Positions 26,217 to 36,848 of a DNA stretch of 39,720 bases are shown here, piece after piece. Made by a program: the position numbers and the translations under genes. The notes under the pieces are model-generated. The model saw only the letters and a program-made list of their open reading frames with translations. It searched no databases and was not told the DNA's origin. How positions within the stretch are numbered: the first letter of the stretch is position 1; each line of letters opens with the position of its first letter. The stretch is taken from positions 1 to 39,720 of the forward strand of contig MEDL01000004.1 of assembly GCA_001724785.1 (NCBI GenBank), in the 5' to 3' direction. Source of the DNA: Acidovorax sp. SCN 68-22 (GTDB taxonomy: Bacteria; Pseudomonadota; Gammaproteobacteria; Burkholderiales; Burkholderiaceae_C).

Positions 26217-28142
26217 ATGATGGCGGTTTTCGCGCCCGCACTTCGTATGCCCTGGTCCCTGCTGCTGCGTCCGCTTCACCTTCTGTACTGGCTGCTGGCC
26301 GCGCTGGCGCTCGCCGCACCGTGCGCCGCGCAGCCCAGCGCCGGTCCGTCCGCGCGTGTGCTGGACGTGGCCGACCATGCCGCCGACCGGCTGTCCCTCA
26401 CACCGTGGTTCGACGTGCTGGAGGACCGCAGCGGCGGCCTGACGTTCGAAGAAGTGGCCGCGCCCGAGTTCGCCGCGCGCTTTCAGCCCAGCGGCAACGC
26501 CGGCGAAGCGCTCAATTTCGGCATCACGCCCTCGGCCTGGTGGCTGCGCCTGCGGCTGGCCAATACGGGAGCGCACACCACCGAGCGCCTGCTGGAAGTG
26601 GCGTACGCGCGGCTCTCGCACGTCGCGTTCCACGCGCCGCTGCCCGGCGGCGGCTACCGCAGCGTGGACACCGGCACCACGGCGCCCTTCGAGAGCCGGG
26701 GCTACGAGAACCGGAACTTTGTCTTCCCCGTGCAGCTGCCTGCGGGTACGGAGCAGACGCTGTACCTGCGCGTGCAGTCCACCACCGCCTTCATCGTGCC
26801 GGCGCGCCTGTGGGAGCCTGCGGCGTTCCGGGCGCACGAGCGCAGCGACTACGCCGCGCAGGCCTGGTACTTCGGCATGGCCGCCGCCATGGTGCTGTTC
26901 AACCTGTTGCTGTTCCTGAGCCTGCGCGACCGCCTGTACCTCCAGTACGTCGCCTTTTCGGTGTCCATGGCGTTCGCCCTGGCGGCGCAAAATGGCCTGG
27001 TGAAGGAAGTGTTTCGGCTGGAGTCGCCCCTGTGGTCCGACCTGTGCACCACCTTCGGCTACTCCTTCGCGCTGGCCAGCAGCATGCTGTTCCTGCGCGG
27101 CATGCTGGGCACGGCGCAGCGCCTGCCGCGGCTGGATCCGTGGCTGCGCGGCTTCATCGCGTTCTTCGCGGTCAGCCCGCTGCTGTTCCTGGTGAGCGGG
27201 CAACTGCTCATCCGCCCGGCCGCCGTGCTCTACCTGCTGGCCATGGTGTGCCTGATGGCGGTGGCCGTGCACAGCGCGTGGCAGCGCCAGCGCAGTGCGT
27301 ATTTCTTCCTTGCCGCGTTCACCCTGCTCGGACTGGGCGCGGCCGCCAATGCCCTGCGCGCCATCGGCCTGCTGCCCACCACGGTGCTCAGCGCCAACGC
27401 CATGCAGTTCGGCTCGGCGCTGGAGATGCTGCTGCTGGCCCTGGCCCTGGCGGACCGCATCCACCAGATGCGCCGCGAAAAGGCCGCCATGCAGGCCGAC
27501 CTGCTGGCGGCGCAGACGGCGCTGATCGAAGCGCTGCGCAGCACCGAGCAGAACCTGCAAGAGCGCGTGGCCGAACGCACCCTGGCGCTGGAGAACGCCA
27601 ACCGCAAGCTGCAGGCACAAAGCCGCACCGACGGCCTGACCGGCATCGCCAACCGGCGCCGTTTCGACGAGGTGCTGGCCAGCGAATGGGCACGCTCGCA
27701 GCGTAGCGGAGAGCCGCTTGCCCTGGCCATGCTCGACATCGACTGGTTCAAGGCCTACAACGACCAGTACGGGCACCTGGCGGGTGACGACTGCCTGCGC
27801 AGCGTTGCCGGCGTGCTGGCCGAGTGCGCCGTGCGCAGCACCGACCTCGTGGCGCGCTACGGTGGCGAGGAATTCGCCATCGTCTCGCCCGGCAGCACGG
27901 CCGAGCAGATGCAGGCGCTGGCCCTGTCGGTGCAACGGGCGCTGGCCGAACTGGCCCTGACGCACCCGACCGCACCCAGCGGCCACGTCACCCTGTGCGC
28001 CGGCGTGGCCGCGACGGTGGCCGGGCCGGGCGGTACGCCCGAGCAGCTGGTGGCCACCGCCGACCAGGCGCTCTACCACGCCAAGGCCACGGGGCGGAAC
28101 CGCGTCGTACTCGCCAAATACATGGTTGGAAATGGCCTCTAG
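26217..28142 (+). CDS. Membrane diguanylate cyclase with 7TMR-DISM sensor
   Basis: A 641-residue signalling protein. A signal peptide (LLYWLLAALALAAPCAA) is followed by a periplasmic 7TMR-DISMED2-type beta domain (residues about 45-190, including SAWWLRLRLAN). Seven helices span about 210-410. A coiled coil leads to the C-terminal GGDEF domain (residues about 475-635). The active-site motif is GGEEF at 549-553, and the product-inhibition site RSTD (540-543) stands five residues before it, so an active, feedback-inhibited cyclase is expected. It makes cyclic di-GMP in response to an unknown periplasmic ligand, perhaps a carbohydrate as in other DISM receptors. ATG 26217 is the longest start; ATG 26247 is equally plausible. 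Its TAG stop lies inside a repeat copy. Confidence 0.92.
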   Translation: MMAVFAPALRMPWSLLLRPLHLLYWLLAALALAAPCAAQPSAGPSARVLDVADHAADRLSLTPWFDVLEDRSGGLTFEEVAAPEFAARFQPSGNAGEALNFGITPSAWWLRLRLANTGAHTTERLLEVAYARLSHVAFHAPLPGGGYRSVDTGTTAPFESRGYENRNFVFPVQLPAGTEQTLYLRVQSTTAFIVPARLWEPAAFRAHERSDYAAQAWYFGMAAAMVLFNLLLFLSLRDRLYLQYVAFSVSMAFALAAQNGLVKEVFRLESPLWSDLCTTFGYSFALASSMLFLRGMLGTAQRLPRLDPWLRGFIAFFAVSPLLFLVSGQLLIRPAAVLYLLAMVCLMAVAVHSAWQRQRSAYFFLAAFTLLGLGAAANALRAIGLLPTTVLSANAMQFGSALEMLLLALALADRIHQMRREKAAMQADLLAAQTALIEALRSTEQNLQERVAERTLALENANRKLQAQSRTDGLTGIANRRRFDEVLASEWARSQRSGEPLALAMLDIDWFKAYNDQYGHLAGDDCLRSVAGVLAECAVRSTDLVARYGGEEFAIVSPGSTAEQMQALALSVQRALAELALTHPTAPSGHVTLCAGVAATVAGPGGTPEQLVATADQALYHAKATGRNRVVLAKYMVGNGL

Positions 28143-28187
28143 CGCTTATCCAGAAAGCGTTTATAGCTATCTTAGAGATAGCTATCA
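28130..28187 (+). repeat. Dispersed 54-base repeat, copy 5 (forms both stop codons of a convergent gene pair)
   Basis: AAAT at 28130, GGCCTCT, AGCGCTTATCC at 28141, AGCT exactly 24 bases later at 28165, 8 bases, then a perfect GATAGC at 28177. The TAG stop of the diguanylate cyclase (28140-28142) and the TGA stop of egtB (28187-28185) both lie within it. Confidence 0.88.
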
Positions 28188-29408
28188 GAGGTCCCGTGCC
28201 AGGCGCAGCCCGCTGAACTGCCAGCGTGCCGTGGCGGGGAAGAAGTTGCGGTAGCTGGCGCGCGCATGCCCCGGCGGCGTGGCGCAGGAGCTGCCGCGCA
28301 GCACGTACTGGTTGACCATGAACTTGCCGTTGTATTCGCCCACGGCGCCGGGCGCCGTGCGAAAGCCGGGGTACGGCGCGTAGCTCGACTGCGTCCACTG
28401 CCAGACTTTGCCGAACAGCCCGTGCGCTCCGCCGCCCGGGCCATGGGCGGCCACCGCCGTGTCCACAGCGGCCCGTTCCCACTCGGCCTCGGTGGGCAGG
28501 CGCGCGCCGGCCCATCGGGCGTAGGCGTCGGCCTCGAAGTACGACAGCTGCGAAACCGGGGCCTGCGGCCGCAGGGGCTGCTCGCCGTCCAGCCCGAAGA
28601 CCTTCCAGCCGCCCGCCGGCGCCGGCCGCCAGTACATGGGCTGCGTGATGCCCTGCGCCGTGCGCCAGTCCCAACCCTCGGCCAGCCAGAGCTCGGGCCG
28701 CTGGTAGCCGCCATCGGCCAGAAAGGCGGCAAATTCGGCGTTGCTCACCAGCCGGTCGGCCAGTGCATGGGGCGCGAGATGCACGGCGTGGCGCGGCAAT
28801 TCGTTGTCGAAAGCGAAGCCGGCGCCGGCATGGCCGATCTGTACCAGGCCGCCAGGGTGCTCCCACCAGGCGAGCGGCGGCACGGCTGCAGTACCGGGCT
28901 CCGGCGCCGGGGCGCGGTAGGCCGGTGCCAGGGGGTTGCATGAGAACAGGTGCAGCACATCGGTGAGCAGCAGCTCCTGGTGCTGTTGCTCGTGCTGCAG
29001 GCCAAGCTCGACCAGCGCGCCCAGGGCGCTGCCCTCCTCGGCGCGGGACAGCAGGCGCGCCATGTGCGCATCGACATGCGCGCGGTAGGCCAGCACCTCA
29101 CCCAGGCCGGGCCGGGTCAGCAGGCCGCGCTGCGGACGCGGATGCTTGGCGCCGACGCCGTTGTAGTAGGAGTTGAACAGCACCCGGAACGCCGGATGGA
29201 AGGGGGCAAACCCGGCCTCATGGGCTTCGAGCAGGAACGTCTCGAAGAACCAGGTGGTGTGCGCCAGGTGCCACTTGGCGGGGCTCGCGTCGGGCATGGA
29301 CTGGGCGGCCGCATCCTCGGCCGACAGGGGCGCCGCGAGCGCCAGGGAATGCGCCCGCACGGCCTGGTACCTTGCCGACAAGGAATGGGGGGTGGTGCTG
29401 GCATCCAT
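28185..29408 (-). CDS. egtB: Ergothioneine biosynthesis protein EgtB (sulfoxide synthase)
   Basis: A 407-residue non-haem iron enzyme that joins hercynine to a thiol (gamma-glutamylcysteine or cysteine) with O2. The N-terminal DinB-like domain holds the iron ligands: KWHLAHTTW (His47 or His50) and the H-x3-H-x-E motif HEQQHQE (His139, His143). The C-terminal half is a formylglycine-generating-enzyme-type domain with [20 protein letters not shown] and the ending [10 protein letters not shown] ... [21 protein letters not shown]-like close. ATG 29408 is 25 bases after the egtD stop. No egtA, egtC or egtE is visible nearby, so the thiol donor and the C-S lyase must come from elsewhere. Confidence 0.95.
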   Translation of the reverse strand: MDASTTPHSLSARYQAVRAHSLALAAPLSAEDAAAQSMPDASPAKWHLAHTTWFFETFLLEAHEAGFAPFHPAFRVLFNSYYNGVGAKHPRPQRGLLTRPGLGEVLAYRAHVDAHMARLLSRAEEGSALGALVELGLQHEQQHQELLLTDVLHLFSCNPLAPAYRAPAPEPGTAAVPPLAWWEHPGGLVQIGHAGAGFAFDNELPRHAVHLAPHALADRLVSNAEFAAFLADGGYQRPELWLAEGWDWRTAQGITQPMYWRPAPAGGWKVFGLDGEQPLRPQAPVSQLSYFEADAYARWAGARLPTEAEWERAAVDTAVAAHGPGGGAHGLFGKVWQWTQSSYAPYPGFRTAPGAVGEYNGKFMVNQYVLRGSSCATPPGHARASYRNFFPATARWQFSGLRLARDL

Positions 29409-29433
29409 ACGGGTCACGGGCTTTGCAAGGCGT

Positions 29434-30348
29434 TCAGGGGCGGGCGTGCAGCACGGCGAACCAGCCCCGCTCGTCGGTCCAGGCCTGGGTGCGGGCGAAG
29501 CCGGCGCGCGCCAGCATGTCGGTGAAGGTGGGCAAGGCGTATTTGTAGCTGTTTTCGGTGTGGATGCGCTCGCCCGCGGCGAACCGGCGGCTGCCGCCAG
29601 GCCAGTGCACCTCGCACGGCTCGGCGGCTTCCAGGTGCATTTCGATGCGCGCCTCTGCGGCGTTGAAGAACGCACGGTGGCGCCACTGCCCCAGGTCGAA
29701 GTCGCTGCCGATGAGGCGGTTGACGTGCGCCAGCACATTCAGGTTGAACGCCGCCGTCACGCCGGCGGCGTCGTCGTAGGCGGCTTCCAGCACGCCCACG
29801 TCCTTGGGCAGGTCGATGCCGATGAGCAGCGCGCCGTCCGCACCCGCCAGTTCGCGCATGTGCGCCAGCAGCGCCAGCGCGTGCGGCGGGTCGAAGTTGC
29901 CGATCGAGGAGCCGGGGTAGAAGACCAGCCGCCCGGTCCTCGGAATGTCGCTGGGCAGCACCACGCCCTGCGTCAGGTCGCCGGCCACCGCGCGCGCATC
30001 CAGCGGGGCGCAAGTGCGCCGCAGGCGCTCCACCGCCTCGGCAAGGAAATCGGCGGAAATGTCCACCCCGACGAAGCAGGCCGGCCGCACCATCCGGCAC
30101 AGCGCCTCGGCCTTGCTGCAGTTGCCGGCGCCCAGCTCGATGACCGTGCGCCCCGGCCCGACCGCCTGCGCGATGTCCGCCGCATGGCGCTGCATGATGG
30201 CGTTTTCGGTGCGCGTCGGGTAGTACTCGGGCAGGCGCGTGATGTCCTCGAACAGCTCGGACCCACGCTGGTCGTAGAAGTACTTGGGGGAGATTTGCGC
30301 GGGGTGCTGGCGCAGGCCGCGCGCGATGTCGTCGTTGGTGATTGGCAA
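29434..30348 (-). CDS. egtD: L-histidine N-alpha-methyltransferase EgtD
   Basis: A 304-residue SAM-dependent enzyme that trimethylates histidine to hercynine, the first step of ergothioneine synthesis. Landmarks are [18 protein letters not shown], the SAM-binding [10 protein letters not shown] (residues 71-80), [12 protein letters not shown], and the histidine-site region [13 protein letters not shown] place the start at TTG 30348 because GAGGGA lies about 7-9 bases upstream and the family N-terminus ([12 protein letters not shown]) follows directly. The frame stays open to an ATG at 30501, but that stretch is Gly/Pro/Arg-rich and lacks family similarity. It leads a two-gene operon with egtB and is divergent from the YdjM-like gene. 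Confidence 0.93.
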   Translation of the reverse strand: MPITNDDIARGLRQHPAQISPKYFYDQRGSELFEDITRLPEYYPTRTENAIMQRHAADIAQAVGPGRTVIELGAGNCSKAEALCRMVRPACFVGVDISADFLAEAVERLRRTCAPLDARAVAGDLTQGVVLPSDIPRTGRLVFYPGSSIGNFDPPHALALLAHMRELAGADGALLIGIDLPKDVGVLEAAYDDAAGVTAAFNLNVLAHVNRLIGSDFDLGQWRHRAFFNAAEARIEMHLEAAEPCEVHWPGGSRRFAAGERIHTENSYKYALPTFTDMLARAGFARTQAWTDERGWFAVLHARP

Positions 30349-30532
30349 AGGCGGTGTCCCTCGGCGTCGCGGGCGGGGTGCACGTCCCCCACCTCCGGGC
30401 CATTGTGCAAGCGGGTGCGCGCAGCCGTTGTAGGCTTGGCACCCGTCCCGCGCTTCGAGCGCATCCGGCGCAGGGCGGGCCGCACCGCTGCACCATACCA
30501 CCGAGAAGTCCTACCCGCGTGCTCACGATCCC

Positions 30533-31549
30533 ATGGATTCCCTGACCCAATTCGTACTCGGCTCGGCCATCGCCACGGCCACCCTGGGCCGGCGCACCGC
30601 CGCATGGAAAGCCGTGCTGTGGGGCGGCGTCGCCGGCACCCTGCCCGACCTGGACGCCTTCATCGACCACGGCGATGCCATTCTCAACATGGTGCGGCAC
30701 CGGTCCGAAAGCCATTCGCTGTTCTTCCTGAGCCTGCTCTCGGCGCCGCTTGCGTGGCTGGTGGCGCGCCTGTGCCGCGAGCCGCAGCATGTCGCGCGCT
30801 GGTGGCTGGCGCTGTGGCTGGCGCTCATCACCCACCCGCTGCTCGACTGGATGACGGTGTACGGGACGCAGTTGCTGCTGCCGTTCACCAACCATCCCTA
30901 CGCCGTCGGCAGCATTTTCATCATCGACCCCTTGTACACGCTGCCCCTGCTCACCGGGGTGCTGGCGGCGCTGGCCCTGCGGCAGGGGCGGGGCCTGGCG
31001 TGGGTGCGCGGCGCCCTGGTGGTCAGCAGCGCCTACCTGGCCTGGAGCGTGGCAGCGCAGCAGATCGCCACGCAGCGCATCCTGGCCTCGGCGCCCGTAC
31101 CCGGCCTGGCGCATGCGCAGCTGCTGGTGACGCCCGCCCCGTTCAACACCCTCCTCTGGCGCGCCGTGGCGGTGACGCCAACGCACTACTACGAAGGCTA
31201 TTACTCCCTGCTCGACGGCCCGCGCACCATGCGCTGGACCAAGCACGACCGGGGCGCTGCGCTGTACCAGGCGCACGGCGCCAGCGCCCTGGTGCAGCGG
31301 GTGGCACGCTTCAGCCACGGTTTCTTCAAGATGAGTGCGGCCGGTGGCGAAGTCTTCATCACCGACCTGCGCATGGGCTACGAGCCGCACTACAGCTTCC
31401 ACTTCAACCTGGGCACGCCGGCCGAGCTGGCGTCGGGCCAGCACACCACCACGCAGGAGTGGCAGCGCCCCGACCTGGCCACCGCCCTGCCCTGGCTGTG
31501 GGAGCGCATGTGGGGCGGCGATGCGCCCCTGCCCGGCGGTGCCGGCTGA
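30533..31549 (+). CDS. YdjM-like (DUF457) membrane protein, annotated as metal-dependent hydrolase
   Basis: A 338-residue inner-membrane protein with about four helices in its first half. The opening MDSLTQFVLGSAIATATLG and the polar motifs GTLPDLDAFIDHGD, HRSESHSLFF and THPLLDWMTVYGTQLL match the YdjM/YbcI family, in which His and Asp residues may bind metal. The second half (residues about 180-338) looks soluble and is of unknown role. E. coli YdjM is LexA-controlled, but I see no LexA-like box ahead of this gene. Its stop is 9 bases from the convergent DUF808 stop. Confidence 0.85.
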   Translation: MDSLTQFVLGSAIATATLGRRTAAWKAVLWGGVAGTLPDLDAFIDHGDAILNMVRHRSESHSLFFLSLLSAPLAWLVARLCREPQHVARWWLALWLALITHPLLDWMTVYGTQLLLPFTNHPYAVGSIFIIDPLYTLPLLTGVLAALALRQGRGLAWVRGALVVSSAYLAWSVAAQQIATQRILASAPVPGLAHAQLLVTPAPFNTLLWRAVAVTPTHYYEGYYSLLDGPRTMRWTKHDRGAALYQAHGASALVQRVARFSHGFFKMSAAGGEVFITDLRMGYEPHYSFHFNLGTPAELASGQHTTTQEWQRPDLATALPWLWERMWGGDAPLPGGAG

Positions 31550-31558
31550 GGGCTTGCC

Positions 31559-32545
31559 TCAGTGCGCGGACCCGCCGCGCAGGCGCTGGAAGAGCGACAC
31601 CCCGGCCAACACCACGGCGCCCGCGGCGATGCCGATCACCGCATTGAGCAGGTTGGGCACCAGCACCGCCCACAGCCCGCCCAGCATCCAGTGCCCCGCG
31701 GACTCGCCCGCGCCCTGGACGGCGTGGTGCAGGGCCGACACGCCGTGCACCAGGATGCCGCCGCCGACCAGGAACATGGCGGCGGTTCCGGCGACCGAGA
31801 GCCCCTTCATCAGCCAGGGGGCCGCGCGCACGATGCCCCGACCCAGCGCCTGCGCCGCGCTGCTGGCCTTGCCGGAGAGCCACAGCCCCAGGTCGTCGAG
31901 CTTGACGATGCCCGCCACGAGCCCGTACACGCCCACCGTCATGACGACGGCGATGCCCGACAGCACCGCCACCTGCTGGGTGAACGGGGCCGCCGCGACC
32001 GTGCCCAGGGTGATGGCGATGATTTCCGCCGACAGGATGAAGTCGGTGCGCACCGCGCCCTTGATCTTGTCCTTCTCGAAGGCCACCAGGTCGACCACCG
32101 GGTTGGCATTCGCCTGGGCGTGGCTTTCGTGCTCCACGGCGTCCTCCTCCGGACGGTGCAGGAACTTGTGCGCCAGCTTCTCGAAGCCCTCGTAGCACAG
32201 GAAAGCGCCGCCCACCATCAGGAGCGGCGTCACCGCCCAGGGCGCGAAGGCGCTGATGAGCAGCGCGGCGGGCACCAGGATGGCCTTGTTCACCATCGAG
32301 CCCTTGGCCACCGCCAGCACCACCGGCACCTCGCGCTCGGCGCGCACGCCGGTCACCTGCTGGGCGTTCAGCGCCAGGTCGTCGCCGAGCACGCCGGCGG
32401 TCTTTTGCGCCGCCACCTTGGTCATCACCGAGACGTCGTCGGCCATGGCGACGCTCTTCTTGGCCGCGACCTTGGTCATCAGGGCGACGTCGTCCAGGAT
32501 GGTGGCAATGTCGTCGAGCAGGGTCAGAAGGCTGGCACCGGCCAT
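31559..32545 (-). CDS. DUF808 (YedI-like) membrane protein
   Basis: A 328-residue inner-membrane protein of the DUF808 family. The start [21 protein letters not shown] is diagnostic, and so are the repeated LMTKVAAKK and VMTKVAAQK and the [16 protein letters not shown] segment. Hydrophobic helices follow at about residues 85-110, 170-190, 195-215, 245-270 and 285-315. The function is unknown. AAAGGA stands about 6 bases before ATG 32545. It follows purL on the same strand after a repeat copy, so it may receive purL read-through. Confidence 0.92.
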   Translation of the reverse strand: MAGASLLTLLDDIATILDDVALMTKVAAKKSVAMADDVSVMTKVAAQKTAGVLGDDLALNAQQVTGVRAEREVPVVLAVAKGSMVNKAILVPAALLISAFAPWAVTPLLMVGGAFLCYEGFEKLAHKFLHRPEEDAVEHESHAQANANPVVDLVAFEKDKIKGAVRTDFILSAEIIAITLGTVAAAPFTQQVAVLSGIAVVMTVGVYGLVAGIVKLDDLGLWLSGKASSAAQALGRGIVRAAPWLMKGLSVAGTAAMFLVGGGILVHGVSALHHAVQGAGESAGHWMLGGLWAVLVPNLLNAVIGIAAGAVVLAGVSLFQRLRGGSAH

Positions 32546-32586
32546 GGGATTCCTTTCAGCGCGCTGGGCGCACCGGATGATGCTCG

Positions 32587-32640
32587 AAATGGGCCGCCCG
32601 CGCTTGTAGGACGGACGCTGATAGCTATTTATTTAATAGT
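32587..32640 (+). repeat. Dispersed 54-base repeat, copy 6 (intergenic)
   Basis: AAAT at 32587, GGGCCGCC, CGCGCTTGTAGG at 32599, AGCT exactly 24 bases later at 32623, 8 bases, then AATAGT (two mismatches to GATAGC). It fills most of the gap between the purL stop and the DUF808 gene. Confidence 0.82.
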
Positions 32641-32648
32641 GCCCAGCA

Positions 32649-35600
32649 TCACGCCACCCAGCGCCGTGCATTGCGCCAGATGCGCATCCAGGGGCTGGCG
32701 ACGTCCAGGCCGCCGGTGGCGGCCAGGTCGGTCCAGCTCATCTGCACGTTGCGGAACACCCGCTCGGGGTGCGGCATGAGCGCGGTGAAGCGGCCGTCCG
32801 CCGTGGTCACGCTGGTCAGGCCGCCGGGGCTGCCGTTGGGGTTGAACGGGTACCGCTCGGTGGGCGCGCCGTGGTGGTCGACGAAGCGCAGCGCCGCGAT
32901 GGCCTTGGCGGCGTCGCCCCGGTGCTTGAAGTTGGCGTAGCCCTCGCCGTGCGCCACGGCGATCGGCAGGCGGCTGCCGGCCATGCCGGCGAAGAACAGG
33001 CTGGGCGAGTCGAGCACTTCAACGAGCGAGAGCCGCGCCTCGAAACGCTCGCTCTGGTTGGTGGTGAAGCGCGGCCAGTGCTCTGCGCCGGGGATGATGT
33101 CGGCCAGCTCGGCGAACATCTGGCAGCCGTTGCACACGCCCAGGCCGAAGGTGTCGCCGCGCGCGAAGAAGGCGGCGAACTGGTCGGCCAGGCGCGGGTT
33201 GAAGGTGATCGACCGCGCCCAGCCGATGCCGGCGCCCAGGGTGTCGCCGTAGCTGAAGCCGCCGCAGGCGACCAGCCCGGCAAAGGTTTGCAGGTCGGCG
33301 CGGCCGGTTTGCAGGTCGGTCATGTGCACGTCCACGGCCTCGAACCCCGCCTCGGTGAAGGCGTAGGCCATTTCCACGTGCGAATTGACGCCCTGCTCGC
33401 GCAGCACGGCGACGCGCGGGCGCGCGCCGTGCACGAAGGGGGCGGCAATGTCTTCCAGCGGGTCGAAGCCGAGCTGCACGTGCAGGCCGGGGTCGCCCGC
33501 GTCGCCCCGGCTGGCGTGTTCGGCGTCAGCGCAGTCGGGGTTGTCGCGCTGCTGGCAGATCTTCCAGCTCACGCTGTCCCAGACCTGGTGCAGGTCGGAC
33601 AAAGCGGCCGAGAACACCTCGCGCGTGTCGCGCCAGACCGAGAGGCGCCCCTTGCCGGCATCGATGGCCGACGCTTCGGGCCGCGTGGCGCCGACCACGT
33701 GCGAAAAGCGCGACAGACCGTGCGCGCGCAGCACCTGCAGCGCGCTGTCGCGCTCGGCCGTGGCCACCTGCAGCACCACGCCGAGCTCTTCGTTGAACAG
33801 CGCCTTGAGGGTGAGCTCCTCGCGCCGCGCGCTGACCTGCTGCGCCCAGTTTTTGGCGTCGCCCGCTTCCATGCGGCTGTCGCTGACGCCGTCGCCCTCG
33901 GTCAGCAGCATGTCCACGTTGAGCGCCACGCCGACCTGGCCGGCAAAGGCCATCTCGGCGGCCGCGGCGAACAGGCCCCCGTCGCTGCGGTCGTGGTAGG
34001 CCAGGATGCGGCCGTCGGCGCGCAGGGCGTTGACGGCGGCGACGAGATTCTTCAAATTCTCTGCGTCGTCCAGGTCGGGCACGGCGCCGCCGGGCTGGCC
34101 CAGCACCTGCGCCAGGACACTGCCGCCCATGCGGCTGCGGCCCTTGCCGAGGTCGATGAGGATCAGGGTGGTGTCCACATCGCGCGCCAGCTGCGGCGTG
34201 AGCGCGCCGCGCACGTCCGGCAGGGTGGCAAAGGCGGTGACGATGAGGCTCACCGGCGAGACGACTTTCTGCGCCGCGCCTTCGTGCTGCCACTGGGTGC
34301 GCATCGACAGGCTGTCCTTGCCGACGGGAATCGAGATGCCGAGCGCCGGGCACAGCTCCAGGCCGACCGCGCGCACGGTGTCGTAGAGCGCGGCGTCCTC
34401 GCCCGGCTCGCCGCAGGCCGCCATCCAGTTGGCCGAGAGCTTGACGCGTGCCAGCTCGATGGGCGCGGCCAGCAGATTGGTGATGGCTTCGGCCACCGCC
34501 ATGCGGCCGGAGGCCGGCGCGTCGGTGGCGGCCAGCGGCGTGCGCTCGCCCAGCGCCATGGCTTCGCCGGCAAAGCCGGCGTAGTCGGCCAGCGTCACGG
34601 CGCAGTCGGCCACCGGCACCTGCCAGGGGCCGACCATCTGGTCGCGGTGCGTGAGCCCGCCCACCGTGCGGTCGCCAATGGTGATGAGAAAGCGCTTGGA
34701 GGCGACCGTGGGGTGGCTGAGCACATCGAGCGCCGCCTGCTGCAGCGCGACGCCAGACACATCGAGGGCTGCCGAGGTGCGCGCCACGCGGACGACATCG
34801 CGGTGCATCTTGGGCGGTTTTCCGAGCAGCACGTCCATGGGCATGTGGACGGCGGGCGCCGCCTCGGGCAATGCGGCACCGGGCGCCAGCGGCACGCCTG
34901 CGCCCACCACCAGTTCGCGCGCCTCGGTGGCCACACCGACGACGGCAAAGGGGCAGCGTTCGCGTTCGCAGAAGGCCTCGAACTGCGCCAGCGAATCGGG
35001 CGCGATGGCCAGCACATAGCGCTCCTGGCTCTCGTTGCACCAGATTTCGCGCGGCGCCAGGCCCGATTCTTCGAGCGGCACGGCCGAGAGGTCGAAGCGC
35101 GCGCCGCGCCCGGCGTCGTTCACCAGCTCGGGAAAGGCGTTCGAGAGCCCGCCCGCGCCGACGTCGTGGATGGCCAGGATGGGGTTGGCCCCGCCGAGCG
35201 CCGCGCAGTGGTTGATGACCTCCTGCGCGCGCCGCTCGATCTCGGGGTTGCCGCGCTGCACCGAGTCGAAATCGAGTTCGGCGGCGTTCTGGCCGGTGGC
35301 CATGGAGCTCGCCGCGCTGCCGCCCATGCCGATGCGCATGCCCGGGCCGCCGAGCTGCACCAGCAGCGAGCCGGCGGGGAATTCGATCTTCTGCGTCAGC
35401 GCCGCATCGATCTGCCCCAGGCCGCCGGCGATCATGATGGGCTTGTGGTAGCCGCGCTGCACGCCGTCCACTTCGGCTTCGTATTCGCGGAAATAGCCCA
35501 GCAGGTTGGGTCGGCCGAATTCGTTGTTGAAGGCCGCGCCGCCGAGCGGCCCCTCGGTCATGACCTGCAAAGGGCTGGCGATGTGGCCGGGCTTGCCGCC

Positions 35601-36692
35601 GGGGGCATCCGACAGCCCGCCCCAGAGCTTGGAGACGGTAAAGCCCGTCAGGCCCGCCTTGGGCCGGGAGCCGCGCCCGGTGGCGCCTTCGTCGCGGATC
35701 TCGCCGCCGGCACCGGTGGAGGCGCCCGGGAACGGCGAGATGGCCGTGGGGTGGTTGTGCGTCTCCACCTTCATCAGCACATGCTGCAGCACACTCTCTT
35801 TTTCGTAGCTTGGTGCGCTAGAACCACCTGCGCTGGAGGCCGATTTCGCTTGAAATTTCTCGACCACGCCGCCTTCCATCACCGAGGCGTTGTCCGAATA
35901 GGCGACGACGGTGTGCTGCGGGCTCGCCTGGTGCGTGTGGCGGATCATGCCGAACAGGCTTTTCTCCTGCGGGGCGCCGTCGATGGTGAACTGGGCGTTG
36001 AAGATCTTGTGCCGGCAGTGCTCGCTGTTGGCCTGGGCGAACATCATCAGTTCGACGTCCGTCGGGTTGCGCCCCAGGCCGGTGAAGGCGTGGACGAGGT
36101 AGTCGATCTCGTCGCTCGCCAGGGCCAGGCCCCACTCGGCGTCCGCGGCTTCCAGGGCGGCGCGCCCGCCGCCCAGCACGTCCACCTGCGCCATGGGCTG
36201 GGCCGGCAGTTCGCTGAACAGGGCGCGCGCGGCCTCCAGGTCGGTGAACCAGGACTCGGTCATGCGGTCGTGCAGCACGGCCGCCACCTGGGCGAGCGGC
36301 GCCTCGGCCAGCGGCTTGGCGGCCCCGAGCAGGCCCGAGCGCAGGGCGATGCGGTATTCGGTCACGCGCTCGATGCGGCGCACGTCCAGGCCGCAGTTGT
36401 GCGCGATGTCGGTCGCCTTGGACGCCCAGGGCGATACGGTGCCCAGGCGCGGCGCGACCACCACCACCTGCCCCGTGGTCTCGCCCTCGAAGGGTTCGCC
36501 GTACTGCAGCAGGGCCGCGAGCCGCTCGGCCTCTGCCCCCGTCGGCGCGCCGGGCGTCGCAACCCAGTGCACGTAGCGCGCCTGCACGCCGGAGATGCGC
36601 GGCTCGATGGCCTGCAGCCGCGGCAGCAGTTGGCGGGCACGGAAGGGGCTCAGGGCGTTGCCGCCTACAAACTGGGTCAGGTGCAAGGTCAC
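32649..36692 (-). CDS. purL: Phosphoribosylformylglycinamidine synthase (large single-chain PurL)
   Basis: A 1347-residue cytoplasmic enzyme of purine synthesis that converts FGAR, ATP and glutamine to FGAM. The N-terminal and linker domains are followed by two AIRS-like halves, including [20 protein letters not shown] and [18 protein letters not shown]. The C-terminal glutamine amidotransferase runs from about residue 1085, with nucleophile Cys1187 in GVCNGCQMF and the His/Glu of PHPERVFRN near the end. GTG 36692 is chosen because [14 protein letters not shown] is the usual Burkholderiales N-terminus; there is no clear Shine-Dalgarno. Residues about 283-300, a low-complexity Ser/Ala/Gly stretch just ahead of [10 protein letters not shown], are encoded by a repeat copy. 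Confidence 0.96.
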   Translation of the reverse strand: MTLHLTQFVGGNALSPFRARQLLPRLQAIEPRISGVQARYVHWVATPGAPTGAEAERLAALLQYGEPFEGETTGQVVVVAPRLGTVSPWASKATDIAHNCGLDVRRIERVTEYRIALRSGLLGAAKPLAEAPLAQVAAVLHDRMTESWFTDLEAARALFSELPAQPMAQVDVLGGGRAALEAADAEWGLALASDEIDYLVHAFTGLGRNPTDVELMMFAQANSEHCRHKIFNAQFTIDGAPQEKSLFGMIRHTHQASPQHTVVAYSDNASVMEGGVVEKFQAKSASSAGGSSAPSYEKESVLQHVLMKVETHNHPTAISPFPGASTGAGGEIRDEGATGRGSRPKAGLTGFTVSKLWGGLSDAPGGKPGHIASPLQVMTEGPLGGAAFNNEFGRPNLLGYFREYEAEVDGVQRGYHKPIMIAGGLGQIDAALTQKIEFPAGSLLVQLGGPGMRIGMGGSAASSMATGQNAAELDFDSVQRGNPEIERRAQEVINHCAALGGANPILAIHDVGAGGLSNAFPELVNDAGRGARFDLSAVPLEESGLAPREIWCNESQERYVLAIAPDSLAQFEAFCERERCPFAVVGVATEARELVVGAGVPLAPGAALPEAAPAVHMPMDVLLGKPPKMHRDVVRVARTSAALDVSGVALQQAALDVLSHPTVASKRFLITIGDRTVGGLTHRDQMVGPWQVPVADCAVTLADYAGFAGEAMALGERTPLAATDAPASGRMAVAEAITNLLAAPIELARVKLSANWMAACGEPGEDAALYDTVRAVGLELCPALGISIPVGKDSLSMRTQWQHEGAAQKVVSPVSLIVTAFATLPDVRGALTPQLARDVDTTLILIDLGKGRSRMGGSVLAQVLGQPGGAVPDLDDAENLKNLVAAVNALRADGRILAYHDRSDGGLFAAAAEMAFAGQVGVALNVDMLLTEGDGVSDSRMEAGDAKNWAQQVSARREELTLKALFNEELGVVLQVATAERDSALQVLRAHGLSRFSHVVGATRPEASAIDAGKGRLSVWRDTREVFSAALSDLHQVWDSVSWKICQQRDNPDCADAEHASRGDAGDPGLHVQLGFDPLEDIAAPFVHGARPRVAVLREQGVNSHVEMAYAFTEAGFEAVDVHMTDLQTGRADLQTFAGLVACGGFSYGDTLGAGIGWARSITFNPRLADQFAAFFARGDTFGLGVCNGCQMFAELADIIPGAEHWPRFTTNQSERFEARLSLVEVLDSPSLFFAGMAGSRLPIAVAHGEGYANFKHRGDAAKAIAALRFVDHHGAPTERYPFNPNGSPGGLTSVTTADGRFTALMPHPERVFRNVQMSWTDLAATGGLDVASPWMRIWRNARRWVA
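35793..35846 (-). repeat. Dispersed 54-base repeat, copy 7 (inside purL)
   Basis: Read on the minus strand it has AAAT, CGGCCTCC, AGCGCAGG, AGCT exactly 24 bases after the AGCGC start, 8 bases, then GAGAGT (three mismatches to GATAGC). It is sense to purL and is translated as the Ser/Ala/Gly-rich stretch around [17 protein letters not shown]. Confidence 0.65.
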
Positions 36693-36848
36693 GGTGGCGG
36701 CGTTCGGTTGGGGGGTGAAGGGCAGCGCCGGATCGGCTGTCGGTGCGCCGCCCGCGTCAGGCAGCAAAGCCGGGCATTTTAGTTGGCGCCGCCCCCGGCT
36801 CCCGGGCCGGCGCCAGCAGCCCACGGGGGCCGATGGGATAATTTCCCC

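Noticed and set aside
30349-30501. N-terminal extension of EgtD back to ATG 30501
   Set aside because: The added residues are Gly/Pro/Arg-rich without family similarity and would run into the promoter region of the divergent gene. A well-placed GAGGGA supports the TTG start.
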